A stretch of 5,131 nt of DNA from COMBO-56-21 sp038852315 (GTDB taxonomy: Archaea; Thermoplasmatota; Thermoplasmata; UBA10834). This document shows positions 1 to 5,131 of this stretch, one piece after another. Under the pieces are notes generated by a model that was not told the origin of the DNA, searched no databases, and was given only the letters and a program-made list of their open reading frames with translations. Every line of letters begins with the position of its first letter. Position 1 is the first letter of the stretch. The stretch lies in contig JAWCKF010000038.1 in NCBI GenBank assembly GCA_038852315.1, forward strand, positions 1-5,131. Reading direction: 5' to 3'. The position numbers were made by a program, and so were the translations under genes.

Positions 1-363
1 CCCGATCACCGTCACGCCCTTCGCCCTCGCCGCAGCCACGACGTGGATGGCGTCGAGCACGGGCAGGTGCTCCGTCACTATCACTATCGTCCCCAGGCCG
101 GCGTCGACGGCCTCCAGTGCGGCGTCCTTGCAGAAGGGCGCGGGGACGAACACGCACGATGTGTTGGCGTTGGTCTCCCTGACAGCCTCCGCCACAGACT
201 CGAACACGGGTATGTCGTTGACCGTCGTGCCGCCCTTCCCGGGGCTCGTCCCTGCGACGACCTTCGTGCCGAACTCCCGCATCGCCTTCGCGTGATAGCT
301 GCCCTGGTAGCCGGTTATGCCCTGGACCACCACGCGCGTGCTGCTGGTTGCGATTATCGCCAT
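1..363 (-). CDS. sucD: Succinyl-CoA synthetase alpha subunit, N-terminal part (cut by window edge)
   Basis: Alpha subunit of succinyl-CoA synthetase, which with SucC interconverts succinyl-CoA + NDP + Pi and succinate + CoA + NTP in the cytoplasm. Only the first 121 residues are inside the window, out of about 290 usual for the family. Visible are the Rossmann-type CoA-binding domain with GITGYQG at residues 15-21, PGKGGTT at 41-47 (the family's CoA-contacting loop), VPAPFCKD at 73-80 and TEHLP at 97-101, all in the order seen in bacterial SucD. The phosphorylated catalytic histidine lies in the C-terminal half, outside the window, so activity cannot be judged. The ATG is preceded by GAGGTGA, a good Shine-Dalgarno sequence that overlaps the sucC stop codon. 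The 4-nt gap to sucC indicates co-transcription and coupled translation. An ADP-forming acyl-CoA synthetase is less likely because sucC next door has the full two-domain SCS beta architecture. Confidence 0.95.
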   Translation of the reverse strand, partial: MAIIATSSTRVVVQGITGYQGSYHAKAMREFGTKVVAGTSPGKGGTTVNDIPVFESVAEAVRETNANTSCVFVPAPFCKDAALEAVDAGLGTIVIVTEHLPVLDAIHVVAAARAKGVTVIG

Positions 364-367
364 GTGC

Positions 368-1471
368 TCACCTCAGCGACTCCTGCGAGGCCTTCTCGGC
401 CGCCTCGCTGAGGCCGGACGCGGGGATGACGCCCGCGCCCGCGAGCATCTCCCTGCCCTGCTCCTCGTTCACGCCCTTGATCCTCGCGACTATCGGCATC
501 TTGACGTCCTTCCCCTCGAGCGCCTCGAGCACGCCCTTCGCGACGGTGTCGCACTTCGTGATGCCACCGAAGATGTTCACCAGCACGACCTTCGGGTTCG
601 CCTCGAGCATGAGCTCCATCGCCTTCTTGACCTTCTCGGGGTCGTCGGTGCCGCCAAGGTCCAGGAACACGCCCGCCTTCCCGCCGAACATGCTGATGCT
701 GTCGAGCGTGGCCATCGTCAGGCCGGCGCCGTTCGCGATGACGCCTATGTTGCCGTCCAGCTGGACGAACGCGATGTCCTCCGCCCTCGCCTTCGCCTCG
801 AGCGGCGTGAGGTCCTCCTGGTATCCTTGGTACTCGGGATGTCTGAACAGCGCGTCGGAGTCGATGGTGACCTTCGCATCGCCAGCGACCACCTTCCCGT
901 CCTTCGTGACGACCAGCGGGTTGATCTCCGCGAGCTCGGCGTCCTCGCGCATCACCAGCTCGACGAGCCTGGCGAGTATGTTCTCCACCTGCACCGCCTG
1001 CTCCTTCGGCAGGCCCATGAACCGGGATACCTTCCTGCCGTGGAACGGCTGGTAGCCCACGATCGGGTCGATGGGCAGCATGAGTATCTTGTCCTCTGGG
1101 AGGCTCTCTATGTCCATCCCGCCCGAGGCGGACGCCATCACCATTAGGCTCCTGTGGCTCCTGTCGACCGTCACGCTCAGGTACAGCTCCCTGGCGACCT
1201 CGAGCCGCTGCTCGATCAGGACCTCCTTCGTCACATAGCCTCTGATGTCCATGCCCAGTATCTTCGCCGCGGCCTCCCTCGCCTCGTCGAGCGTGTCGGC
1301 GGGTTTGATGCCCCCGGCCTTGCCCCTCCCGCCCGTGAGCACCTGCGCCTTCACCATCACGGGCCCGGAGACGCGCCTGATCTGATCGGCTGACGACACC
1401 ACGAACCCGTGCGGGACGGGTATGCCGTGCCTCGCGAGCACGCCCTTCGCTATGTACTCCAAGAGCTTCAT
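368..1471 (-). CDS. sucC: Succinyl-CoA synthetase beta subunit
   Basis: Nucleotide-binding beta subunit of succinyl-CoA synthetase, 367 residues, close to the usual 370-390. The N-terminal ATP-grasp domain shows the typical opening MKLLEYIAK, the nucleotide loop VKAQVLTGGRGKAGG (40-54), GGMDIE (117-122) and the metal-site stretch EINPLVV (182-188). The C-terminal CoA-ligase (flavodoxin-like) domain shows GNIGVIANGAGL (240-251), FLDLGG (269-274) and NIFGGITKCD (299-308). The reading frame is open upstream to a GTG at 1495, but I chose the ATG at 1471: it matches the conserved family N-terminus, has an imperfect Shine-Dalgarno (AGAAGG, 1486-1481) before it, and the only TATA-like box (1508-1515) would place the transcript start near 1485, downstream of the GTG. 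It is the first gene of a two-gene operon with sucD. Nucleotide preference (ADP or GDP) was not deduced. Confidence 0.96.
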   Translation of the reverse strand: MKLLEYIAKGVLARHGIPVPHGFVVSSADQIRRVSGPVMVKAQVLTGGRGKAGGIKPADTLDEAREAAAKILGMDIRGYVTKEVLIEQRLEVARELYLSVTVDRSHRSLMVMASASGGMDIESLPEDKILMLPIDPIVGYQPFHGRKVSRFMGLPKEQAVQVENILARLVELVMREDAELAEINPLVVTKDGKVVAGDAKVTIDSDALFRHPEYQGYQEDLTPLEAKARAEDIAFVQLDGNIGVIANGAGLTMATLDSISMFGGKAGVFLDLGGTDDPEKVKKAMELMLEANPKVVLVNIFGGITKCDTVAKGVLEALEGKDVKMPIVARIKGVNEEQGREMLAGAGVIPASGLSEAAEKASQESLR

Positions 1472-1507
1472 CCGTGACCGCCTTCTGAGGGGCACTTCGC
1501 TCGCGCG

Positions 1508-1515
1508 TATTTATC
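1508..1515 (-). promoter_or_regulatory. TATA box of the sucCD operon
   Basis: Read on the minus strand the sequence is GATAAATA, an archaeal TATA-like element in otherwise GC-rich DNA. Its centre is about 40 nt before the sucC ATG, so with the usual ~26-nt spacing transcription would start near 1485 and leave a short leader (~14 nt) containing the weak Shine-Dalgarno. No convincing BRE was recognised. Confidence 0.5.
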
Positions 1516-1558
1516 AGTTGTTGAATGACACATGTTCGCGCGTGCTGCGACTGCTGGA

Positions 1559-1568
1559 TGCAGCTGCA
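1559..1568. promoter_or_regulatory. 10-bp perfect palindrome just upstream of a BRE/TATA (possible operator)
   Basis: TGCAGCTGCA is a perfect palindrome ending 2 nt before the GAAA BRE-like element of the plus-strand gene at 1609, inside the divergent sucC/membrane-protein promoter region (1472-1608). It also lies in a weaker inverted repeat (GTGCTGC near 1541, GCTGCAC near 1563). The position suits a regulator-binding site, but short palindromes are expected by chance in GC-rich DNA and no second copy was seen in the other intergenic gaps. Confidence 0.2.
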
Positions 1569-1570
1569 CA

Positions 1571-1583
1571 GAAACCATTATCA
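1571..1583 (+). promoter_or_regulatory. BRE/TATA promoter of the longin-like membrane protein gene
   Basis: GAAACCATTATCA fits an archaeal BRE (GAAA) followed by a TATA-like core (ATTATCA). The core is centred about 30 nt before the ATG at 1609. No Shine-Dalgarno precedes that ATG, so the transcript is probably leaderless. This is the main reason for rejecting the upstream in-frame ATGs at 1525 and 1585, which lie before the predicted transcript start. Confidence 0.55.
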
Positions 1584-1608
1584 CATGACCCTCCAATCAA
1601 CCACATCG

Positions 1609-2202
1609 ATGGAGCAGGACATCAAGATCGAAACGCTCATCGCCATGTCCGTGGCCATCTTCGCGGTCCTCGCGATCGTTGCGTTCATCGTGCCGTTCGA
1701 GGACGACGCCACGCGCGTATTCTTCATGGGCCTCGCGGCTGCTTTGACCGTCATCAACGTGGTGGGCCTGCTCATGGTCTGGAGGAGCAGCCCGACCGTC
1801 GTCGACGAGGTGTTCCTGATGACGCCCACGGGCATGCTCCTGAAGCACTACACCCGCAGGCTGCGGCCAGACCAGGATGAGGACATCCTCGCGGGCATGC
1901 TCACCGCCGTCCAAAACTTCATCAAGGAGAGCTTCGACGAGGCCGGGGGCAGGCTGAACGAGATAAGGTTCGAGAACTACGACATACTCATCTCGCACGG
2001 GGAGAACGTGGTGCTCGCGGCCATCATATCGACCAAGAAGCCCGAGCGCCTCAGGAACCAGCTGAAGAGCGCCACAGAGGACATAGACAGGCTCCTGGGG
2101 GAGAGGCTCAAGGCTTGGAGCGGGGACAAGAAGGAGCTAGCCGACGTCGACCCGCTGATGAAGAAGTTCCTCTCGGGCTCCTACAGGCCGAGGAGGCGCT
2201 GA
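1609..2202 (+). CDS. Two-TM membrane protein with predicted longin/roadblock-like cytoplasmic domain
   Basis: A 197-residue protein of unknown function. The N-terminus has two hydrophobic segments (about residues 7-29 and 36-58) joined by a short acidic turn (PFEDDA), predicted as a transmembrane hairpin with the rest cytoplasmic. Residues ~64-168 look like a compact alpha/beta domain: two strands (DEVFLMTPTGMLLKHYT), a helix (ILAGMLTAVQNFIKESF), three strands (LNEIRFENYDILISHGEN and VVLAAIIS) and a long C-terminal helix (LRNQLKSATEDIDRLLGER). That order resembles roadblock/longin folds and the sensor-like domains with the pattern 'strand, TG.LL.H..R, D.DI...ML.A...F....F'. This assignment is by eye, not from a search. 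The tail is basic (YRPRRR). The start at 1609 is set by the promoter spacing. The next gene, 79 nt downstream, is a Ras-like GTPase, the usual partner class of longin/roadblock domains, which suggests but does not prove a functional link. Confidence 0.85.
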   Translation: MEQDIKIETLIAMSVAIFAVLAIVAFIVPFEDDATRVFFMGLAAALTVINVVGLLMVWRSSPTVVDEVFLMTPTGMLLKHYTRRLRPDQDEDILAGMLTAVQNFIKESFDEAGGRLNEIRFENYDILISHGENVVLAAIISTKKPERLRNQLKSATEDIDRLLGERLKAWSGDKKELADVDPLMKKFLSGSYRPRRR

Positions 2203-2243
2203 GCCCTCCCGGCACGACAATCCCAAGGCTGATTATCAGATGT

Positions 2244-2256
2244 GAAAGCTTTAATG
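2244..2256 (+). promoter_or_regulatory. BRE/TATA promoter of the small GTPase gene
   Basis: GAAAGCTTTAATG gives a BRE-like GAAA followed by a TATA-like CTTTAAT core centred about 30 nt before the ATG at 2282. There is no Shine-Dalgarno between them, consistent with a leaderless transcript. It occupies most of the 79-nt gap after the membrane protein gene, so the GTPase can be expressed from its own promoter. Confidence 0.6.
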
Positions 2257-2281
2257 CCCGGCCTGTCCATAGCGCTCCTGG

Positions 2282-3097
2282 ATGGAGCTCAGGGAGATAC
2301 TGAAGAAGGTTGTGCTGCTCGGCGACGGCGCCGTCGGCAAGACCTCCCTGATAGCGAGGTACGTGGTCAACAAGTTCGACGACAAGTACATCGCCACCAT
2401 AGGCACCCGCGTGTCGAAGAAGGACATCCAGATAGTCAAGCCCAACATGATCATCAACCTGAAGATGATGATCTGGGACATACTGGGCCAGAAGGAGTAC
2501 TCGAAGATCAGGGCCGCGAGCCTCAGCGGCGCCCAGGGCGTGATACTCGTCGCCGACCTGTCGAGGCCCGAGACGGTCAAGAGCCTGAGGGACTTCTGGC
2601 TGGCGGAGGTGAGGTCGCTCGTGGGCAACATACCCACGGTCATGGTGGGCAACAAGGCCGACCTCGTCTCCGAGGATTCGATGGCAGTCATGGAGCTCGA
2701 ATCGACGGCGCAGAAGGCGGGCTGCCCGTCGCTCATGTGCAGCGCCAAGACGGGCGAGAACGTCGAGCAGCTCTTCTCCACGCTCGGCGAGATGCTCGTG
2801 GCCGACCTCGTCCTTGCGAAGCCCGACGCGGCCAGGAAGCCCCCGCAGACGCTCGCCGAGGTGGTCGACTTCATCATACAGGACTTCTGCGCGCAGTACG
2901 GCGACCTCGAGAAGGCCATGCTCATAGTCCAGCACCAGTTCGAGGAGGCCGGTGTGGACATCAGGAGACCGCAGAAGGAGGCGGTCCTGAAGGCCCTGGA
3001 CGGCCTCGCGCGGGCCGAGGAGCTCTCGCTCACGAAGACCGTCGCGAGGGTCAACCTCGAGGAGCGCCAGCGCATGGTCATACTCGCGAGGCCGTGA
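2282..3097 (+). CDS. Ras/Rab-like small GTPase with C-terminal extension
   Basis: A 271-residue GTP-binding protein. All five G motifs are visible in residues 1-180: G1/P-loop GDGAVGKTS (14-22), switch I YIATIGT (36-42) with T39 as the likely Mg/GTP-sensing Thr, G3 WDILGQ (65-70) with Q70 at the position of the Ras catalytic Gln, G4 NKAD (124-127) and G5 CSAKTG (153-158). It should therefore bind and hydrolyse GTP as a molecular switch. Residues ~183-271 form an extra, mostly helical, charged region absent from ordinary Rab/Ras proteins; I do not recognise it. There is no C-terminal CAAX or Cys-Cys prenylation motif and no membrane segment, so membrane association would need a partner, possibly the membrane protein encoded just upstream. 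The start is set by a TATA box 30 nt before the ATG and by the P-loop's distance from the N-terminus. The effector and cellular role are unknown. Confidence 0.93.
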   Translation: MELREILKKVVLLGDGAVGKTSLIARYVVNKFDDKYIATIGTRVSKKDIQIVKPNMIINLKMMIWDILGQKEYSKIRAASLSGAQGVILVADLSRPETVKSLRDFWLAEVRSLVGNIPTVMVGNKADLVSEDSMAVMELESTAQKAGCPSLMCSAKTGENVEQLFSTLGEMLVADLVLAKPDAARKPPQTLAEVVDFIIQDFCAQYGDLEKAMLIVQHQFEEAGVDIRRPQKEAVLKALDGLARAEELSLTKTVARVNLEERQRMVILARP

Positions 3098-3145
3098 TCC
3101 CACCGACAGGGCGATTGGTAGTGCCAGGCCGACGCGGTTGCCGGG

Positions 3146-3160
3146 CCAAACTTTTATAAG
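3146..3160 (+). promoter_or_regulatory. Strong BRE/TATA promoter for the MBL hydrolase-YrdC-Map gene set
   Basis: CCAAACTTTTATAAG is a near-ideal archaeal promoter: an A-rich BRE directly followed by a TTTTATAA core centred about 28 nt before the ATG at 3184, in very GC-rich surroundings. No Shine-Dalgarno precedes the ATG, so the mRNA is probably leaderless. It is the only clear promoter before the three tightly packed downstream genes. Confidence 0.75.
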
Positions 3161-3183
3161 ACGGCGGCATTCCCCATTCCGAC

Positions 3184-3831
3184 ATGAAGGTCCATTACCT
3201 CCCGGGGGTGGGATACGACAGCAACATCTACCTCCTCGAGGACGAGGACCCGATAGTCGTGGACACAGGGACGGGGATGTTCGCCGACACGACGCTGGAG
3301 GAGATAGCCAGGATCGTCCCGCTGAGGCGTATAGGGAGGATAGTCCTCACGCACAGCCACATGGACCACATGGGCGGCGCGGCGAGGCTCCAGAGGGCCA
3401 CGGGCGCGAGGGTCTACCTCCACGAGGCCGAGGCGCTCCCGTTCAGAGCGGGCGAGAGGCAGCTCACGCTCCAGGGCATGTTCGGCTCCCGCATCGAGGA
3501 CTTCGAGCTCGAGCCGCTCAGGACCGGCGAGAGGCTCAGGTGCGGCTCGACCGAGCTCGAGGTGCTGCACACGCCCGGCCACTCCCCGGGCAGCATCGTG
3601 CTCCACGACGAGAGCTCCCGGAGCGCCATCGTGGGCGACACCGTGTTCTGCGACGGGGGCGTGGGACGCTGGGACCTCCCGGGCGGGGACCTGGCGCAGC
3701 TGAGGAGATCGATCGAGCGACTGCAGGGATTGAACATCGAGAACATGTACCCGGGCCACGGGTCGTATGCCGAGGGCGATGCCCGGCAGCACCTGAGGCT
3801 GTCGGCGAAGTACATAGCAGAGGCATACTGA
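3184..3831 (+). CDS. MBL-fold (metallo-beta-lactamase superfamily) metallo-hydrolase
   Basis: A 215-residue single-domain metallo-hydrolase of the glyoxalase II-like branch, probably binding two metal ions. The metal-ligand motifs are all visible: HSHMDH (57-62), the third histidine in HTPGHSPGS (129-137, H133), the bridging aspartate in GDTVF (D152) and the last histidine in PGHG (H192). The N-terminal SNIYLL and VVDTGTG strands are also typical. It lacks the substrate-binding C-terminal domain of true glyoxalase II and the extra domains of beta-CASP nucleases or flavodiiron proteins, so the substrate cannot be named; a thioester or other small-molecule hydrolase is plausible. The start follows a strong TATA box at leaderless spacing. 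It is the first gene of a probable operon, with its stop overlapping the next ATG (TGATG). No signal peptide is seen, so it should be cytoplasmic. Confidence 0.92.
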   Translation: MKVHYLPGVGYDSNIYLLEDEDPIVVDTGTGMFADTTLEEIARIVPLRRIGRIVLTHSHMDHMGGAARLQRATGARVYLHEAEALPFRAGERQLTLQGMFGSRIEDFELEPLRTGERLRCGSTELEVLHTPGHSPGSIVLHDESSRSAIVGDTVFCDGGVGRWDLPGGDLAQLRRSIERLQGLNIENMYPGHGSYAEGDARQHLRLSAKYIAEAY

Positions 3832-4475
3832 TGAGGATCGTCAAGTGCCCAGACAAGAGACAGCCGTGCAAGAAGTGCGACCTTCCAGAGAAGGAGATGG
3901 ACGAGATAGTCGCCGCCCTGAGGGCGGGCGAGCTGGTGGTGTTCCCCACCGACACCCTCTACGGCATCGCGGCCGACCCGTTCAAAGAGGGCTCCGTCAA
4001 GAAGGTATTCATGGCGAAGAACAGGCCGTTCGACATGCCGCTCTCAATCGCGGTCAGCAACGAGAAGATGATGGAGAGCGTGGCGGTGCTCAACGAGCCC
4101 GCCAGGAAGCTCATACGCAGGTTCATGCCGGGCCCGCTGACCATCATGCTCACCAAGAAGCCAAGCATACCGGACATGCTCACGTCCGGCCAGAACACAG
4201 TGGGCATCAGGATACCCGACCATCCCTTCGCCCTCAGGCTCATAGACCGGTTCGGGCCGATTACCGCCACGAGCGCGAACCTGCACTCGCACCCCGACCC
4301 CGTCGAGGCCGCACAGGCGATAAAGGACCTGGACGGCCACGCGAAGGTGTGCGTCGACTGCGGCAGGACCAAGTACGCGAGCCCGTCGACCATAGTGGAC
4401 GTCTCCGACGGCGTGCTCGAGGTCATCAGGAAGGGCGTCGTCTCCCAGGAGGAGATAGAGAACGCACTCCGCTGA
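3831..4475 (+). CDS. YrdC/Sua5-family threonylcarbamoyl-AMP synthase
   Basis: A 214-residue YrdC-domain protein, expected to make threonylcarbamoyl-AMP from threonine, bicarbonate and ATP, the first step of t6A modification at position 37 of ANN-decoding tRNAs; in Archaea the Kae1/KEOPS complex completes the transfer. Visible family motifs are FPTDTLYGI (38-46), the K-x-R signature AKNRPFDMPLS (62-72), PGPLT (100-104), VGIRIPDHP (124-132), TSAN (147-150) and PSTIVD (185-190). It is the short form without the C-terminal Sua5 domain. Unusually, all five cysteines fall in two clusters, C6/C13/C16 and C174/C177, which could make a structural metal site (inference). The ATG overlaps the stop of the MBL gene by one base (TGATG), with a weak GAGG 7 nt before it, so translation is probably coupled. 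The reading frame is open much further upstream, but that part is out-of-frame MBL coding sequence. Confidence 0.94.
   Translation: MRIVKCPDKRQPCKKCDLPEKEMDEIVAALRAGELVVFPTDTLYGIAADPFKEGSVKKVFMAKNRPFDMPLSIAVSNEKMMESVAVLNEPARKLIRRFMPGPLTIMLTKKPSIPDMLTSGQNTVGIRIPDHPFALRLIDRFGPITATSANLHSHPDPVEAAQAIKDLDGHAKVCVDCGRTKYASPSTIVDVSDGVLEVIRKGVVSQEEIENALR
4447..4456 (+). promoter_or_regulatory. Shine-Dalgarno-like AGGAGGAGAT near the end of the YrdC gene
   Basis: AGGAGGAGAT is strongly complementary to the archaeal 16S 3' end and lies 9 nt (counted from AGGAGG) before an in-frame ACG at 4462, which is in the methionine aminopeptidase frame. It could drive translation of that gene from a non-standard start. 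The same bases encode Gln-Glu-Glu-Ile of the YrdC protein, so the match may be coincidental. Confidence 0.3.
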
Positions 4476-5131
4476 CCCCGACGCGCTCAGGAAACTCGAG
4501 CGCGCGGGCGCGATAGCCAGGGAGGCCCGCGAGTTCGGGGCGAGGCATGTCAAGGAAGGAGGGAGCGCGCTCGAGCTCGCGGAGGCCATCGAGGCGCTCA
4601 TACGCCAGCGGGGCGCCCAGCCCTGCTTCCCGGTCAACATAGGCGTGAACGAGGTCGCGGCGCACTACACCCCCAGCAGGACGGACGACATCAGGTTCAG
4701 GATGGGCGATGTTGTGAAGATCGACGTGGGGGCCCACATCGACGGCTACCCCGCCGACACCACCGTGACGGTCGAGGTGGGCACGAAGAACCACACGGCG
4801 CTCATCGAGAGCGCCGAGGACGCGCTGAGGATATGCATCGAGATGATAGCCCCTGGCACGAGCGTCTCGGCCCTCGGCGGCGCAATCGCGCGCACGATAA
4901 GGTCCGCCGGGTTCAAACCCATACAGAACCTCACGGGCCATAGCATGGAGAAGTTCAACCTCCACGCCGGCCTGAGCGTCCCCAACGTCGAGACCAAGGA
5001 CAGGTCGGTCGTCGAGGAGGGCATGATCGTCGCCATCGAGCCGTTCGCGACCACAGGCGCCGGGAAGGTGTCAGGCAAGGGGAGGGGGAGCATATACAGG
5101 GTCGTGCGCGAGCGGCGGGTGCCATCAGAGC
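4474..5131 (+). CDS. map: Type II methionine aminopeptidase, start unclear and C-terminus cut by window edge
   Basis: Removes the initiator methionine from nascent proteins in the cytoplasm. About 219 of ~295 residues are present. The pita-bread fold signature is clear: FPVNIGVNEVAAHYTP, metal ligand D in KIDVG (codon 4723), D in PADTT (4756), H in TGHSME (4939) and E in IEPFAT (5038). The last metal-ligand glutamate lies beyond the edge. The long stretch between the ADTT and GHS motifs and the AIEPFATTGAG context match the archaeal type II enzyme. Similarity to archaeal enzymes begins at about DPDALRKLERAG, directly after the YrdC stop, but the frame has no ATG, GTG or TTG between the in-frame TAG at 4456 and a GTG at 4645, which would remove the first ~57 residues. 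The coordinate given marks where similarity begins, not a proven start codon. It is probably co-transcribed with the YrdC gene. Confidence 0.88.

Noticed and set aside
317..1147. Plus-strand open frames across sucC (317-1147, 348-1055, 1154-1393)
   Set aside because: The minus strand has the full set of SucC and SucD motifs; the plus-strand frames are low-complexity antisense shadows.
1472..1495. GTG start at 1495 for sucC, adding 8 residues
   Set aside because: The conserved family N-terminus begins at the ATG at 1471, and the TATA box at 1508-1515 places the transcript start downstream of the GTG.
1525..1608. Earlier starts (ATG 1525 or 1585) for the membrane protein
   Set aside because: Both lie upstream of the transcript start predicted from the BRE/TATA at 1571-1583. 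The added residues are Cys/His-rich and would precede the first TM segment with no known signal.
2108..3103. Long minus-strand open frames opposite the GTPase gene (2108-3103 and 2251-3081)
   Set aside because: They are shadows produced by strong GC3 bias. The plus strand carries a complete GTPase with all five G motifs and a promoter, while the minus-strand translations have biased, motif-free composition.
3098..3183. Possible terminator or small RNA between the GTPase and the MBL gene
   Set aside because: Apart from the TATA promoter I found no T-rich tract or convincing stem-loop.
3138..3830. Extension of the YrdC frame upstream to 3138
   Set aside because: It overlaps the MBL hydrolase in another frame and its translation is Arg/Gly/Pro/His-rich with no recognisable domain. 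The ATG at 3831 matches the family length.
4426..5093. Minus-strand open frames opposite methionine aminopeptidase (4426-4965, 4746-5093)
   Set aside because: The plus-strand frame shows four of the enzyme's metal ligands in the right order; the antisense frames have no recognisable motif.

Overview
This window looks like chromosomal DNA from a GC-rich archaeon, most likely in or near the Thermoplasmatota (inference; no 16S rRNA or other marker is present). Three things point to Archaea. Three genes have BRE/TATA boxes about 28-30 nt before their start codons with no Shine-Dalgarno sequence, which is the layout of leaderless mRNAs. A type II methionine aminopeptidase is present, the archaeal/eukaryotic type. 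Codon use combines strong GC3 with many ATA (Ile) and AGG (Arg) codons. The gene content is dense and mostly housekeeping. I saw no tRNA, rRNA, CRISPR array, insertion sequence or phage gene.

Layout. On the minus strand, positions 1-1471 hold sucC followed by sucD (cut by the left edge). These are the beta and alpha subunits of succinyl-CoA synthetase, 4 nt apart and read leftward as one operon. A divergent promoter region (about 1472-1608) separates them from a plus-strand series: a two-TM membrane protein with a predicted longin/roadblock-like cytoplasmic domain (1609-2202); a Ras/Rab-like small GTPase with an unusual ~90-residue C-terminal extension (2282-3097); a metallo-beta-lactamase-fold hydrolase (3184-3831); a YrdC/Sua5-type threonylcarbamoyl-AMP synthase (3831-4475) whose ATG overlaps the previous stop by one base (TGATG); and a type II methionine aminopeptidase running off the right edge (from about 4474).

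How the genes fit together. SucCD carries out the substrate-level phosphorylation step between succinyl-CoA and succinate. The membrane protein and GTPase are neighbours with separate promoters and may form a small-GTPase switch, since longin/roadblock folds are the usual partners of Ras-like GTPases. The last three genes look like one transcript from the strong TATA box at 3152-3159; it links a hydrolase of unknown substrate to two translation-related enzymes (t6A tRNA modification and N-terminal Met removal).

The points most worth a second look are the candidate longin-like/GTPase pair, the absence of any ATG, GTG or TTG start in the expected place for the methionine aminopeptidase, and the two cysteine clusters in the YrdC protein.
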